Shown: positions 16,612 through 24,695 of the stretch, piece by piece
Numbering within the stretch: the first letter of the stretch is position 1
How the letters are laid out: every line of letters starts with the position of its first letter
Assembly (NCBI RefSeq): GCF_039614715.1
Contig: NZ_CP154857.1
Span: forward strand, 3,038,001 to 3,102,000
Direction of reading: 5' to 3'
From: Microbacterium sp. AZCO
GTDB lineage: Bacteria > Actinomycetota > Actinomycetes > Actinomycetales > Microbacteriaceae
Length of the DNA: 64,000 nt
The notes under the pieces: model-generated
What the model was told of the DNA's origin: nothing
The model's input: the letters and a program-made list of their open reading frames with translations, nothing else
Databases searched by the model: none
Program-made: the position numbers and the translations under genes

Positions 16612-17088
16612 ATGAGCTCTGCGACCTCCCTTCCCACCGAAGCCCCGTCCGAGCAGCTCGAGCCTCAGGAAGACCTCGCCGCAGAGGCATCCGATCTGCG
16701 CATCGCCACCTTCCGACTCGCACGACGCCTGCGCGCGCAGCGCGCGGTCGACTCCATGAGCGACGGCCAGTTCGCCGTGCTCGCGACCCTCAAAGTGCAC
16801 GGCCCGCACACGCTCGGCGAGCTCGCCGACCGCGAGCGGGTCTCCGCTCCCTCGATGAACCGCACGGTCAACTGCCTGCAGGATTCGGGCTACCTCACGC
16901 GCACACCCGACGACGACGACCGTCGCAAGGTCAACATCGCCCTCACCGACACGGGGCTCGACGTCGTCGAGGAGACCGTGCGACGCCGCGACGCGTGGCT
17001 CGAGGCCGCGCTCGCCGATCTGCCCCCGGCCAAGCGCGCCGTGCTGATGGAGGCGGCCGAGATCATGCGGGAGGTGGCGGCGCTGTGA
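16612..17088 (+). CDS. MarR family transcriptional regulator
   Basis: A 158-residue winged-helix regulator. After a short acidic N-terminus (1-27) come the dimer helix, the recognition region LGELADRERVSAPSMNRTVNCLQDSGYL and the wing TRTPDDDDRRKVNIALT, with the DxRR signature at the wing tip. It is encoded just ahead of an MFS exporter whose GTG start overlaps its stop, the classic layout of a drug-responsive repressor and its pump. The palindrome in its promoter spacer suggests autoregulation. The inducer is not deducible. Confidence 0.93.
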   Translation: MSSATSLPTEAPSEQLEPQEDLAAEASDLRIATFRLARRLRAQRAVDSMSDGQFAVLATLKVHGPHTLGELADRERVSAPSMNRTVNCLQDSGYLTRTPDDDDRRKVNIALTDTGLDVVEETVRRRDAWLEAALADLPPAKRAVLMEAAEIMREVAAL

Positions 17089-18437
17089 GCGCGATGTTCC
17101 GCTCCTTCTCTGTCTTCAACTACCGCGTCTGGTTCTTCGGCGCCCTCATCTCCAACATCGGCCAGTGGATGCAGGCCACGGCGCTCAGCTGGGTCGTGCT
17201 GACGGAGCTGACCGACAACGACGCCGCCGCCATGGGCATCACCATGGCACTGCAGTTCGCGCCGCCGCTCCTCCTCGTGGGCGTCACGGGCTGGGTCGCC
17301 GACCGCTTCGAGCGCCGGCACCTGCTCATGATCACCCAGAGCCTCCTGCTCGTCCTCGGCATCGCGATCGGCACGCTGCTGCTCATGGGCGTCATGACGC
17401 TGCCGCTCATGTACGTCTTCGCGTTCGCGCTCGGGCTCGTCGCCGCGTTCGACAACCCCGCCCGGCAGGCTTTCGTCTCCGACGTCGTGTCGCGGGAGTA
17501 CGCGTCCAACGCCGTCGCGCTCAACGCCGCATCGTTCAACGGCGCGCGCATGATCGGCCCCGCCGTCGGCGGCCTCGTGATCGTCGCCGTCGGCACGGGC
17601 TGGGTGTTCTTCATCAACGCCGCGACCTTCATCGCGATGCTCGTCGCGCTCCTCATCATCCGCCCGCACGAGCTCGTGCCGCGCGCGCAGTCGGGCAGTG
17701 CGGGTCGGCTCGCCGACGGCTTCCGCTACGTCGGCAAGCGGCCCGACCTCATGGTCGCGTTCGCGATGGTGTTCCTGCTCGGCGCGTTCGGCATGAATTT
17801 CCCGATCTTCGCGTCGACGATGGCGCTCGAGTTCGGGCAGGAGGCCGACGGCTACGGACTGCTCAGCTCGATCCTCGCGATCGGCTCGCTCACGGGCGCG
17901 CTGCTCGCCGCCCGCCGCGACCGTGCCCGCATCCGCCTGGTCATCGTCGGCACCGCCCTGTTCGCCCTCGCGGCCGCCGTCTCGGCCTTCATGCCGACGT
18001 ACTGGCTGTACGCGGTGACGCTCATGGTCACGGGATTCTCGGTCGTGACGACCCTGACGACCGCGAACGGCTATGTGCAGACCACGACCGACCCGGCTCT
18101 GCGCGGACGCGTCCTCGCGCTGTATATGGCGATCCTCATGGGCGGCACGCCGATCGGCGCCCCCATCGTCGGATGGGTCGCGGCGACGTACGGACCGCGC
18201 GTCGCCATCCTGCTGGGTGCGGCTGCGGCGCTCGTCGCGTTCGCGATCGGAGCCACGTGGATGCTGGCCTCCGGCCGCGTCCACCGCAACGAGTCGCGCC
18301 GGTTCCGCCTCACGATCGACGAGACCGTGCCCGTCGCGGTCATCGCACCCGCCCCCGCCGAGTTCAGCGACGAGGTCGCCGGCACGACGCCGATCCCCCT
18401 GCCGCGGCAGGCGACGGCACGTGCGGCGCACCGTTGA
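17085..18437 (+). CDS. MFS transporter, DHA3/EntS-like exporter
   Basis: A 450-residue 12-helix transporter of the drug/siderophore-export branch (DHA3, EntS-like). It begins FRSFSVFNYRVWFFGALISNIGQWMQ, has the loop motif DRFERRHLLM between helices 2 and 3 and FDNPARQAF after helix 4, both hallmarks of this branch. The GTG at 17085 overlaps the marR stop and has GGGAGG about 10 bases ahead; the ATG at 17094 is an alternative. Control is presumably by the MarR regulator. It probably removes a toxic small molecule or siderophore; cargo unknown. A hairpin terminator follows 41 bases after the stop. Confidence 0.92.
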   Translation: MSAMFRSFSVFNYRVWFFGALISNIGQWMQATALSWVVLTELTDNDAAAMGITMALQFAPPLLLVGVTGWVADRFERRHLLMITQSLLLVLGIAIGTLLLMGVMTLPLMYVFAFALGLVAAFDNPARQAFVSDVVSREYASNAVALNAASFNGARMIGPAVGGLVIVAVGTGWVFFINAATFIAMLVALLIIRPHELVPRAQSGSAGRLADGFRYVGKRPDLMVAFAMVFLLGAFGMNFPIFASTMALEFGQEADGYGLLSSILAIGSLTGALLAARRDRARIRLVIVGTALFALAAAVSAFMPTYWLYAVTLMVTGFSVVTTLTTANGYVQTTTDPALRGRVLALYMAILMGGTPIGAPIVGWVAATYGPRVAILLGAAAALVAFAIGATWMLASGRVHRNESRRFRLTIDETVPVAVIAPAPAEFSDEVAGTTPIPLPRQATARAAHR

Positions 18438-18478
18438 CGCCGCGCGACGAGCGAGGAAGAGCGCGACGCGGGAGACGA

Positions 18479-18513
18479 GGAGGGATGGAGCCTCGAGACG
18501 GGTCCATCCCTCC
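18479..18513. terminator. bidirectional terminator hairpin
   Basis: GGAGGGATGGA (18479-18489) pairs perfectly with TCCATCCCTCC (18503-18513) across a 13-base loop, between the convergent MFS and esterase genes. Confidence 0.75.
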
Positions 18514-18518
18514 CCGAA

Positions 18519-19550
18519 TCAGCCTCTGCGCTGGTGCGCCGAGAAGAACTCCCACATGGCTTCGGAGGCGCTGATCTCCTGAGTGGTCGCTCCGAGCGGT
18601 GAGAGGTCGACCGAGGTTCCCGGCCAGGTGTGGCCGCCTCCCGTCACCTCGTAGAGCACAACGTCCGCCTGGCGGCTGCACTTGCTCCAGGTCAAGGTGC
18701 GGATGGAGGCCGAGTACTGCGCGATCGTCGGTCCGACGCGGCATTCGTTGATCTCTGCCCAGCGCGTGGCCGCGGTGTTGACGCTGTATCCCCAACGCGG
18801 GTCGCTGTTGCCCGCGTACGGGTTCACGAAGTCGTCCGTGCCGTGGAAGGTCACGACGGCGACCGGCTGGGCCGGGGTGCACGTCGCGGGAACCGGCGTG
18901 GTCAGGTCTTCTGCCGCCGCTCGCCCCGCTCGCAGGCCGGCAACCGGTGCGATCGCCGCGAAGACGTCGGACGCCTCGCACGCGAGGGCTGACGCCATCC
19001 GCCCGCCGCCGGAGTATCCGGTGGCGTACACGCGGCGGTCGTCGACACAGCCGGTCGCGTCGATCTGCGAGACGACGGTGCGCAGGAACGCGACGTCATC
19101 GCGCGAGTCGGCAGGCGGATACGTTCCCGACGTCAGCGGCACACCGGGCACGTTCCACGCCCAGTTGCCGTCGGGGAGCGTCTGAGGGAAGGCGATGGCC
19201 CCCGTCGGCTCCACGACGATGAAGCCCTTGCGGTCGGCGAGGGTGCGCAGGTCGGAGATGGATGCCTGGACGACTCCGTTGCTGTTGGACCCGTGCAGAT
19301 CGACCACGAGGGGAAGCTTCTTGCTCGTGGGCGCCGCGGGCACGTGCACGAGCACCGAATAGTCGACTCCGCCGTAGGCGACGCTCACGCGCGAATCACC
19401 CTGGGCGAGCGTGCGCACGCACGACGCGGCAGGTGTCGCGGTGACAGCGGATGCCGACGCGGGCACCAGCAGCGCGGCGAGCACAGATACCGCAGCGGCG
19501 AGCGAAGCCGCGGCGGCCGACCTGCGCCATCGGATCGGGAAATGAGACAT
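18519..19550 (-). CDS. secreted PHB-depolymerase/feruloyl-esterase-like (LpqC-type) esterase
   Basis: A 343-residue secreted esterase of the alpha/beta fold PHB-depolymerase/CE1-like group. A signal peptide (about 1-39, VPASASA) precedes the domain. Motifs: PLVVDLHGSNSNG at the oxyanion region, nucleophile GYSGGG, acid in TFHGTDDFVNPYAG and His in GGGHTWPG. Cys pairs are consistent with an exported protein. AAAGGAG lies 5 bases before the ATG at 19550. The family includes feruloyl and acetylxylan esterases as well as polyester depolymerases; beside this glycosidase island an ester-removing role on plant polysaccharide or acylated glycosides is likelier than polyester breakdown (inference). 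Its promoter carries a TAG-containing palindrome. Confidence 0.88.
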   Translation of the reverse strand: MSHFPIRWRRSAAAASLAAAVSVLAALLVPASASAVTATPAASCVRTLAQGDSRVSVAYGGVDYSVLVHVPAAPTSKKLPLVVDLHGSNSNGVVQASISDLRTLADRKGFIVVEPTGAIAFPQTLPDGNWAWNVPGVPLTSGTYPPADSRDDVAFLRTVVSQIDATGCVDDRRVYATGYSGGGRMASALACEASDVFAAIAPVAGLRAGRAAAEDLTTPVPATCTPAQPVAVVTFHGTDDFVNPYAGNSDPRWGYSVNTAATRWAEINECRVGPTIAQYSASIRTLTWSKCSRQADVVLYEVTGGGHTWPGTSVDLSPLGATTQEISASEAMWEFFSAHQRRG

Positions 19551-19570
19551 GCGAACTCCTTTGGTCCATC

Positions 19571-19599
19571 TCAATACCTAGCAAGCACTAGGTTTTCAA
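19571..19599 (-). promoter_or_regulatory. esterase promoter with palindromic operator
   Basis: Leftward: TTGAAA (19594-19599), 17 bases, TATTGA (19571-19576). The spacer is almost filled by ACCTAG-CAAGCA-CTAGGT (19576-19593), a perfect palindrome. Just upstream, CAAAAACTAGCG (19597-19608) resembles CAAAAACCTAGCG in the palindrome at 22978-23024, hinting at shared control. Confidence 0.65.
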
Positions 19600-19702
19600 A
19601 AACTAGCGTCGTTCGCCTTTCGGCACAAGAGGCGGCGGACAGGTGATCGGAGGCGGTGCGCCGCGCACCGCTACGCCGAGGCTCGTCTCGCAGAACCCAC
19701 CG

Positions 19703-19754
19703 GTCGTCGCGAACCCACCCTCTGCCGCAGTCGGCCAGGGTGGGTTCCGACGAC
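19703..19754. terminator. long inverted repeat downstream of GH2 gene
   Basis: 19703-19721 and 19737-19754 are complementary except for one bulged base (core GAACCCACCCT/AGGGTGGGTTC) with a 15-base loop. It lies 50 bases past the GH2 stop and is the likely terminator of the tetR-GH2 operon. The rest of this 253-base intergenic region (19551-19803) holds only the esterase promoter. Confidence 0.65.
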
Positions 19755-19803
19755 AGGTGCGTTCAGGCGGGAGGGGGTGCGGAACGGTGGCGTCGGGCGA
19801 CCG

Positions 19804-22227
19804 TCAGCGGGCCGTGAGGGTGACGGATGCCGGGGGCAGGCCGTCGACGGTCGCTCTGAGGGTGATCTCGCCTGGGCCGGTCGGACGCACGATCGCGAGC
19901 GCGCGGCCGTCGTAGGTCGTGACCGACGGACCGGCGAAGCCCTCCTCCGTCCGCGCGCGGCCCGTGCCGAGGCCCGCGAGGACGCCGGGACCCTCGACTG
20001 TGACCGTCACGAGCACGTCGGCGTCGCACGGCACGACGCCCGCGGCATCCTCGAGCGTCACGGCGACGAAGCCGAGCGCGTCGGCGTCGACGCCCATCGT
20101 CGGCGACTCGGCCCGGGCCACGAGCGACAGCTCCCCCGCCGTGCGGAGGATGTGTCGCCCCGTCTCCACGCCGCCCGTGCGGGCGACGGCGACGAGCTCG
20201 CCGGGGTGGTACTCCGTCTCGAAGCGCGCGCGGAAGCGGTGGTCGCGACCGGCCGGCGCGACGCCGACCGAGACGCCGTCGAGGAGCAGCTCGACCTCGT
20301 CGGCCGCCACGTAGACGTCGACGGTCACGGAGGCGCCGGGCGCGGCATCCCACGTCCATGACGACACCGCGTCGTCCCACGACCACGGGGTGCGAGCGGT
20401 CGGACGGCCGTGGTGCTGCGGGCGGTGGACCGCGATGTAGGGCGCCGCGCGCAGGCCGAACACGATCTCGCGCCAGTACGACACGGTGCGGCGGTGGCCC
20501 GTGATGTCGATGTCGCCGGATTCGGCGAGCAGGTAGGGGTACGGGCCGGTGGTGCCGGTGGCGACGTAGCCCTCGACGTCGGTGTAGTCGATGCGGCCGA
20601 TGCCGGCCTCGCCGAGGTAGTCCCAGCCGGTCCAGGTGTAGTCGCCGATGACGTGCGGCAGGCGCTCGACCAGCGCCCACAGGGCGTCGATGCGCTCGGG
20701 GAAGGTCTCGGAGCCGACGATGACGCGATGCGGGAACGCCTCGGCGTCAGGCTCGTAGCGGGAGTCGCCGTAGTTGAACCCGACGATGTCGAGCACCGAC
20801 GCCGACTCCTCGATCGACCGCGAGACGAGCTCGGACGCGTTCATGAGCGCCATCTGCTCGCCCATCTCGGCCATCATCGTGTTCGGATCCTTCGCGGCGA
20901 GCTCCGCCTGCGCCTCGGCCATGCGGTCGAGGTTGGCGATGATGCCGTTGATGCCGTTCGTGATGAATCGCGTCGGATCGAGCCGGCGCAGCTCCTCGGC
21001 GAGCCGTCGTCCCCACGTCGAGCCGATCGGCGTCGCGAGCTCGAGGATCTCATTCCCGATCGAGTACATGATGACGCTCGGGTGGTTGACGTCCTTCGCC
21101 ACGAGGGCTGCGGCATCCCTCTGCCACCAGTCGGGGAAGGCGAGCGAGTAGTCGAAAGCCGTCTTCGACTCGGTCCAGACGTCGGTCAGCTCGTCCATCA
21201 CGAGCACGCCGTGGCGGTCGCACGCGTCGAGCATCGCGCGGCTCACGGGATTGTGGGCGCTGCGGATCGCGTTGAAGCCGGCGGCCTTGAGCAGGCGGAT
21301 GCGGCGGTCTTCCGCGGCGCCTATCGTCGCGGCGCCGAGGGGTCCGTTGTCGTGGTGCACGCACGCGCCGCGGAGCTTCACCGTCTCGCCGTTGATCCGC
21401 AGACCGTGGCGGGGGTCCAGCTGGAGGGTGCGGATGCCGAACACCGTCGTGTCGTCGTCGAGGTCCGCGCCCTCGGTGCCGGTGAGCGCGGAGCGCACCG
21501 AGTACAGCGCCGGGCTGTCGCTGCTCCAGAGCTGAGGGCCCTCGACCGCGAGTCGCACACGCGCCGTGGCGGGTTCGCCGGGGAGGACCGTGACGGGAGC
21601 GGATGCCGTCGCGACGAGCTCGCCGCCGGGCGCTGAGACCGTCCACGTGACGCGGGTCTCGCGGCTGTGACGGGTCGTGTTGCGGACGGTCGTCGAGACG
21701 ACGACGATCGCCCGTTCGGCGTCGATGTCGGGCGTGGTGACCTGCACGCCGTCGAGCGGGATGTGCACGGGGTGGCCGATGACGAGGTGCACGGGGCGGT
21801 AGATTCCCGCGCCGGAATACCACCGGCTGTCCTTGTGCGAGCGGGCCTCGACGGTCACGCGGTTGGCGTCGCCGAAGCGCAGGTAGGCGTCGAGGTGGAC
21901 TGTGAATCCGGTGTACCCGTTCGGCCGATGGGCCACGAACTCGCCGTTGAGGTAGACCGCGGCATCCCGGTACACGCCCTCGAACTCGAGCTGCACGCTC
22001 TTGTCGCGCCACTCGATCGGCACGTCGAAGGTCTTCGCGTACTCGAAGACGCCGCCGGGGTGGTAGCCGGCGTGGACGCCCTGCACCGAGTCGGCCGATC
22101 GCGGCAGGTCGCGGATGGCGTCATGGGGCAGCGTCACGGGCGTGGGCTCGGAGCCTGCGGCGAGCGCTTCGAACGCGCCGAGCTTCGGGCCGACGGTCCA
22201 GCCGTCGGCGAACGGGAGGCGGATCAC
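19804..22227 (-). CDS. GH2 family glycosidase (beta-galactosidase-like) with DUF4982 domain
   Basis: An 807-residue cytoplasmic glycoside hydrolase family 2 enzyme. Order: jelly-roll sugar-binding domain (1-150), Ig-like domain (to about 260), TIM barrel with acid/base Glu393 in SIGNEILEL and nucleophile Glu507 in VGSETFP, a DUF4982-type beta domain (about 600-690) and a C-terminal Ig/invasin-like domain. Members are usually beta-galactosidases, though glucuronidase or arabinosidase activity cannot be excluded. The GTG start overlaps the stop of the TetR gene (GTGA), so the two form an operon. No signal peptide. It diverges from the nine-gene ABC/glycosidase operon, suggesting joint use of the same imported oligosaccharide. 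Confidence 0.9.
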   Translation of the reverse strand: MIRLPFADGWTVGPKLGAFEALAAGSEPTPVTLPHDAIRDLPRSADSVQGVHAGYHPGGVFEYAKTFDVPIEWRDKSVQLEFEGVYRDAAVYLNGEFVAHRPNGYTGFTVHLDAYLRFGDANRVTVEARSHKDSRWYSGAGIYRPVHLVIGHPVHIPLDGVQVTTPDIDAERAIVVVSTTVRNTTRHSRETRVTWTVSAPGGELVATASAPVTVLPGEPATARVRLAVEGPQLWSSDSPALYSVRSALTGTEGADLDDDTTVFGIRTLQLDPRHGLRINGETVKLRGACVHHDNGPLGAATIGAAEDRRIRLLKAAGFNAIRSAHNPVSRAMLDACDRHGVLVMDELTDVWTESKTAFDYSLAFPDWWQRDAAALVAKDVNHPSVIMYSIGNEILELATPIGSTWGRRLAEELRRLDPTRFITNGINGIIANLDRMAEAQAELAAKDPNTMMAEMGEQMALMNASELVSRSIEESASVLDIVGFNYGDSRYEPDAEAFPHRVIVGSETFPERIDALWALVERLPHVIGDYTWTGWDYLGEAGIGRIDYTDVEGYVATGTTGPYPYLLAESGDIDITGHRRTVSYWREIVFGLRAAPYIAVHRPQHHGRPTARTPWSWDDAVSSWTWDAAPGASVTVDVYVAADEVELLLDGVSVGVAPAGRDHRFRARFETEYHPGELVAVARTGGVETGRHILRTAGELSLVARAESPTMGVDADALGFVAVTLEDAAGVVPCDADVLVTVTVEGPGVLAGLGTGRARTEEGFAGPSVTTYDGRALAIVRPTGPGEITLRATVDGLPPASVTLTAR

Positions 22228-22898
22228 TCGGCGCCCTCCGCTCGCGCGTCGAGGGCCTGCTCGATCGACTCGAGGTCGTACCCCGATACCATTCCGCGGA
22301 AGAACTCGGCGAGCGCCTGGGCCATGTCGGTCGACTCGGGATCGAGCAGCCACTGCACCTGCAGACCGTCCATGAGCGCGGTCGTCGCGACCGCGGCGCG
22401 GTAGGGGTCGACTCCTGCCAGGAGCCGGCCGGAGTCATGGATGCGCCGGAACGCGTCCGAGATGCTCTCGCGCACGAAGACGTAGCGGCGCTTGAAGTAG
22501 TCGTGGGCGGGGTGGTCGGACGACGTCGCCTCGGCCGAAAGCGTGCAGTAGAGCTCCACGACGCCCGGAGATGCAGCGTTCCGCTCGGCGAGAGCCACGA
22601 GTCCGCGCAGCGCCGCGGCGCCGTCGGGCTGGTCGAAGTCCACGACCGCCCGGGAGAGGTCGTCGCGGTGATCAAGCACCGCCATGAGCAGCGCGCTCTT
22701 GCTGCGGAAGTGGTGCAGCAGCCCCGCCTCGCTCATCCCGACCCGCTGGGCGACCTCGCGGAGCGACCCCGCGCGGTACCCCGACTCGGCGAAGACCTCG
22801 AGGGCGGCATCCAGGATCGCCTGTCTCTTCGCCTCGCTCTTGGCGTACTCGCCCCGCGGTTTGCGCTTGGGCGCAGTCGCGGTCTTCGTGTCGCTCAT
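22224..22898 (-). CDS. TetR/AcrR family transcriptional regulator
   Basis: A 224-residue TetR protein with a basic N-terminus and the helix-turn-helix LREVAQRVGMSEAGLLHHF. It is the first gene of the tetR-GH2 operon and diverges from the ABC/glycosidase operon across 194 bases that hold a 47-base palindrome. It is a paralogue of the TetR at 4215-4829, sharing the recognition-helix region and a C-terminal GLQVQWLLDP.STDMA stretch. TACGGT ends 6 bases before its ATG, so the message is probably leaderless. Likely represses its own operon and the divergent one until a glycoside-derived ligand binds (inferred from layout). Confidence 0.92.
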   Translation of the reverse strand: MSDTKTATAPKRKPRGEYAKSEAKRQAILDAALEVFAESGYRAGSLREVAQRVGMSEAGLLHHFRSKSALLMAVLDHRDDLSRAVVDFDQPDGAAALRGLVALAERNAASPGVVELYCTLSAEATSSDHPAHDYFKRRYVFVRESISDAFRRIHDSGRLLAGVDPYRAAVATTALMDGLQVQWLLDPESTDMAQALAEFFRGMVSGYDLESIEQALDARAEGAE

Positions 22899-22910
22899 GG
22901 CATCACCGTA
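22899..22910 (-). promoter_or_regulatory. -10 box for leaderless tetR-GH2 transcript
   Basis: Minus-strand TACGGT (22910-22905) with a 6-base gap to the ATG at 22898. Confidence 0.5.
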
Positions 22911-22977
22911 TCCGCTCGCCTCCGGCCCCCGTCGGCGTGGTGCGAGCGTCCCTTCCCAAACCGTTCTACAACGAATT

Positions 22978-23024
22978 CCGAATGATCGCTAGAAATTTAT
23001 CCCAAAAACCTAGCGCCCATTCGG
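22978..23024. promoter_or_regulatory. 47-base palindrome, candidate TetR operator
   Basis: Arms 22978-22992 (CCGAATGATCGCTAG) and 23010-23024 (CTAGCGCCCATTCGG) are complementary at 13 of 15 positions around an AT-rich 17-base centre. The centre is the most AT-rich stretch in the region and sits between the divergent TetR and ABC operons. A candidate extended -10 (TGTTAGCGT, 23031-23039) follows directly, so a bound repressor would cover the ABC promoter. Confidence 0.7.
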
Positions 23025-23092
23025 GATTGGTGTTAGCGTCTCCCGGCAGGGCGATCCACAGGGGAATCGCCACGACGAAAGTGGGACCAAGG

Positions 23093-24619
23093 ATGTTCCG
23101 ATGGAAGGCCACAGCAGCCGTCATCGCGGCGGCCGCCCTCGCCCTCACGGGCTGCGCGGCGGGCGACGCCGGCGGCAGCACCGGCGGAGCCGGCGGCACT
23201 CTCACGCTCGGCGCGATCGCCGCGCCGACGACGTTCGACCCGGCCAGCGCGGAGTGGGGCAATCGCTCCCCCTTCTACCAGTCGGTGTTCGACACCCTCC
23301 TCCTCGCGACGCCCGAGGGCACGATCGAGCCGTGGCTCGCGACCAAGTGGTCGTACAACGACGACAACACGGTCCTGACCCTCACGCTCCGCGACGACGT
23401 CACGTTCACCGACGGCTCGAAGCTCACCGGCGAGGCCGTCGCCAAGAGCCTCGAGCACTTCAAGAGCGGCACCGGCCCGGACGCCGGCTACCTCACCAAC
23501 GTCGCCTCGATCGAGGCGCCCGACGACCAGACCGTCGTCATCACCCTGAGCGCTCCCGACCCCGCTCTGCTCAACTACCTCACGCGTGACGCGGGGATCG
23601 TCGCCAGCGAGGCGTCGCTCGACAGCACCGATGTCGCGACGAATCCGGTCGGATCCGGCCCGTACAAACTCGACACCTCGGCGACGGTCACGGGCACCAG
23701 CTACGTCTACACGAAGAACGACAAGTACTGGAACCCCGACGTCCAGCACTACGACAAGCTCGTCATCAACGTCCTGAGCGACCCGACCGCCGCCCTCAAC
23801 GCCATCAAGGCGGGCGAGGCGAACGGCGTCAAGCTCGTCAACAACGACAACCTCGCCGAGGTCGAGGGCGCCGGCTGGACCGTCAACGCCAACGAGCTCG
23901 ACTTCCAGGGCCTCCTGCTGCTCGACCGCGCCGGCACGATGTCGCCCGAGCTCGCCAACGTCAAGGTGCGCCAGGCCATCAACTACGCGATCGACCGCAA
24001 GGGCATGCTGAAGGCCGCCGCCGCCGACAAGGGCACCGTCACGACCCAGGTGTTCCCGAAGACGAGCGACGCGTACGACCCCGAGCTCGACGACTACTAC
24101 ACGTACGACCCCAAGAAGGCCAAGGAGCTGCTCAAGGAGGCCGGCTACCCGAACGGCCTCACGATCTCGATGCCGACGGTCTCGCTCCTGGGCGCGGCGA
24201 CCTACACGCTCATCGCACAGCAGCTCGCCGACGTGGGCATCACGGTGCAGGGCACCGAGGTCGCGCCGAACAACTTCATCGCCGACCTCCTGGCGCCGAA
24301 GTACCCGGCGTCATTCATGGCCCTCGAGCAGAACCCGGACTGGCAGCTGATCAACTTCATGATCGCCCCGCAGGCCGTGTTCAACCCGTTCCACTACCAG
24401 GACCCGCAGGTCGACGAGTACATCAAGCAGATCCAGTTCGGAGACGCCGCCACGCAGGCGTCCGTCGCCAAGGAGCTCAACAAGTACATCGTCGAGCAGG
24501 CCTGGTTCGCCCCCTTCTACCGCGTGCAGGGCAGCTTCGCGACGGACGCCAACACGACCGTCAAGATGCTCCCGACCAACGCCTACCCGGCCATCTACGA
24601 CTTCCAGCCGAAGCAGTAG
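23093..24619 (+). CDS. ABC transporter substrate-binding lipoprotein, peptide/oligosaccharide (SBP family 5)
   Basis: A 508-residue family 5 binding protein (DppA/OppA type). The N-terminus is a lipoprotein signal with lipobox LTGC (Cys21), so it is tethered outside the membrane. The two-lobe domain begins GGTLTLGAIAAPTTFDPA and includes the family signature region (GTIEPWLATKWSYNDD..LTLTLRDDVTF). Start 23093 is chosen because the signal peptide begins there; upstream in-frame codons are promoter sequence. First gene of a nine-gene operon whose later genes are glycosidases, so despite family name the ligand is probably an oligosaccharide or glycoside rather than a peptide. A strong hairpin follows the stop, favouring higher expression of this gene. 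Confidence 0.93.
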   Translation: MFRWKATAAVIAAAALALTGCAAGDAGGSTGGAGGTLTLGAIAAPTTFDPASAEWGNRSPFYQSVFDTLLLATPEGTIEPWLATKWSYNDDNTVLTLTLRDDVTFTDGSKLTGEAVAKSLEHFKSGTGPDAGYLTNVASIEAPDDQTVVITLSAPDPALLNYLTRDAGIVASEASLDSTDVATNPVGSGPYKLDTSATVTGTSYVYTKNDKYWNPDVQHYDKLVINVLSDPTAALNAIKAGEANGVKLVNNDNLAEVEGAGWTVNANELDFQGLLLLDRAGTMSPELANVKVRQAINYAIDRKGMLKAAAADKGTVTTQVFPKTSDAYDPELDDYYTYDPKKAKELLKEAGYPNGLTISMPTVSLLGAATYTLIAQQLADVGITVQGTEVAPNNFIADLLAPKYPASFMALEQNPDWQLINFMIAPQAVFNPFHYQDPQVDEYIKQIQFGDAATQASVAKELNKYIVEQAWFAPFYRVQGSFATDANTTVKMLPTNAYPAIYDFQPKQ

Positions 24620-24626
24620 CCGGCCA

Positions 24627-24663
24627 TTCCGGCCCGCCCGCCGCCTGAGCGGGCGGGCCGGAA
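24627..24663 (+). terminator. intercistronic hairpin after the binding-protein gene
   Basis: A perfect 15-bp GC-rich stem (24627-24641 with 24649-24663, 7-base loop) between the binding-protein gene and the first permease. It probably stabilises the upstream message or partly terminates transcription, so the binding protein is made in excess over the membrane parts. Confidence 0.8.
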
Positions 24664-24695
24664 CCCGCTCTCATCCCTGAGACCTGGAGCGCAGC

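Noticed and set aside
22937..23092. 52 extra N-terminal codons of the family 5 binding protein
   Set aside because: They cover the palindrome and promoter and would place the lipoprotein signal internally.
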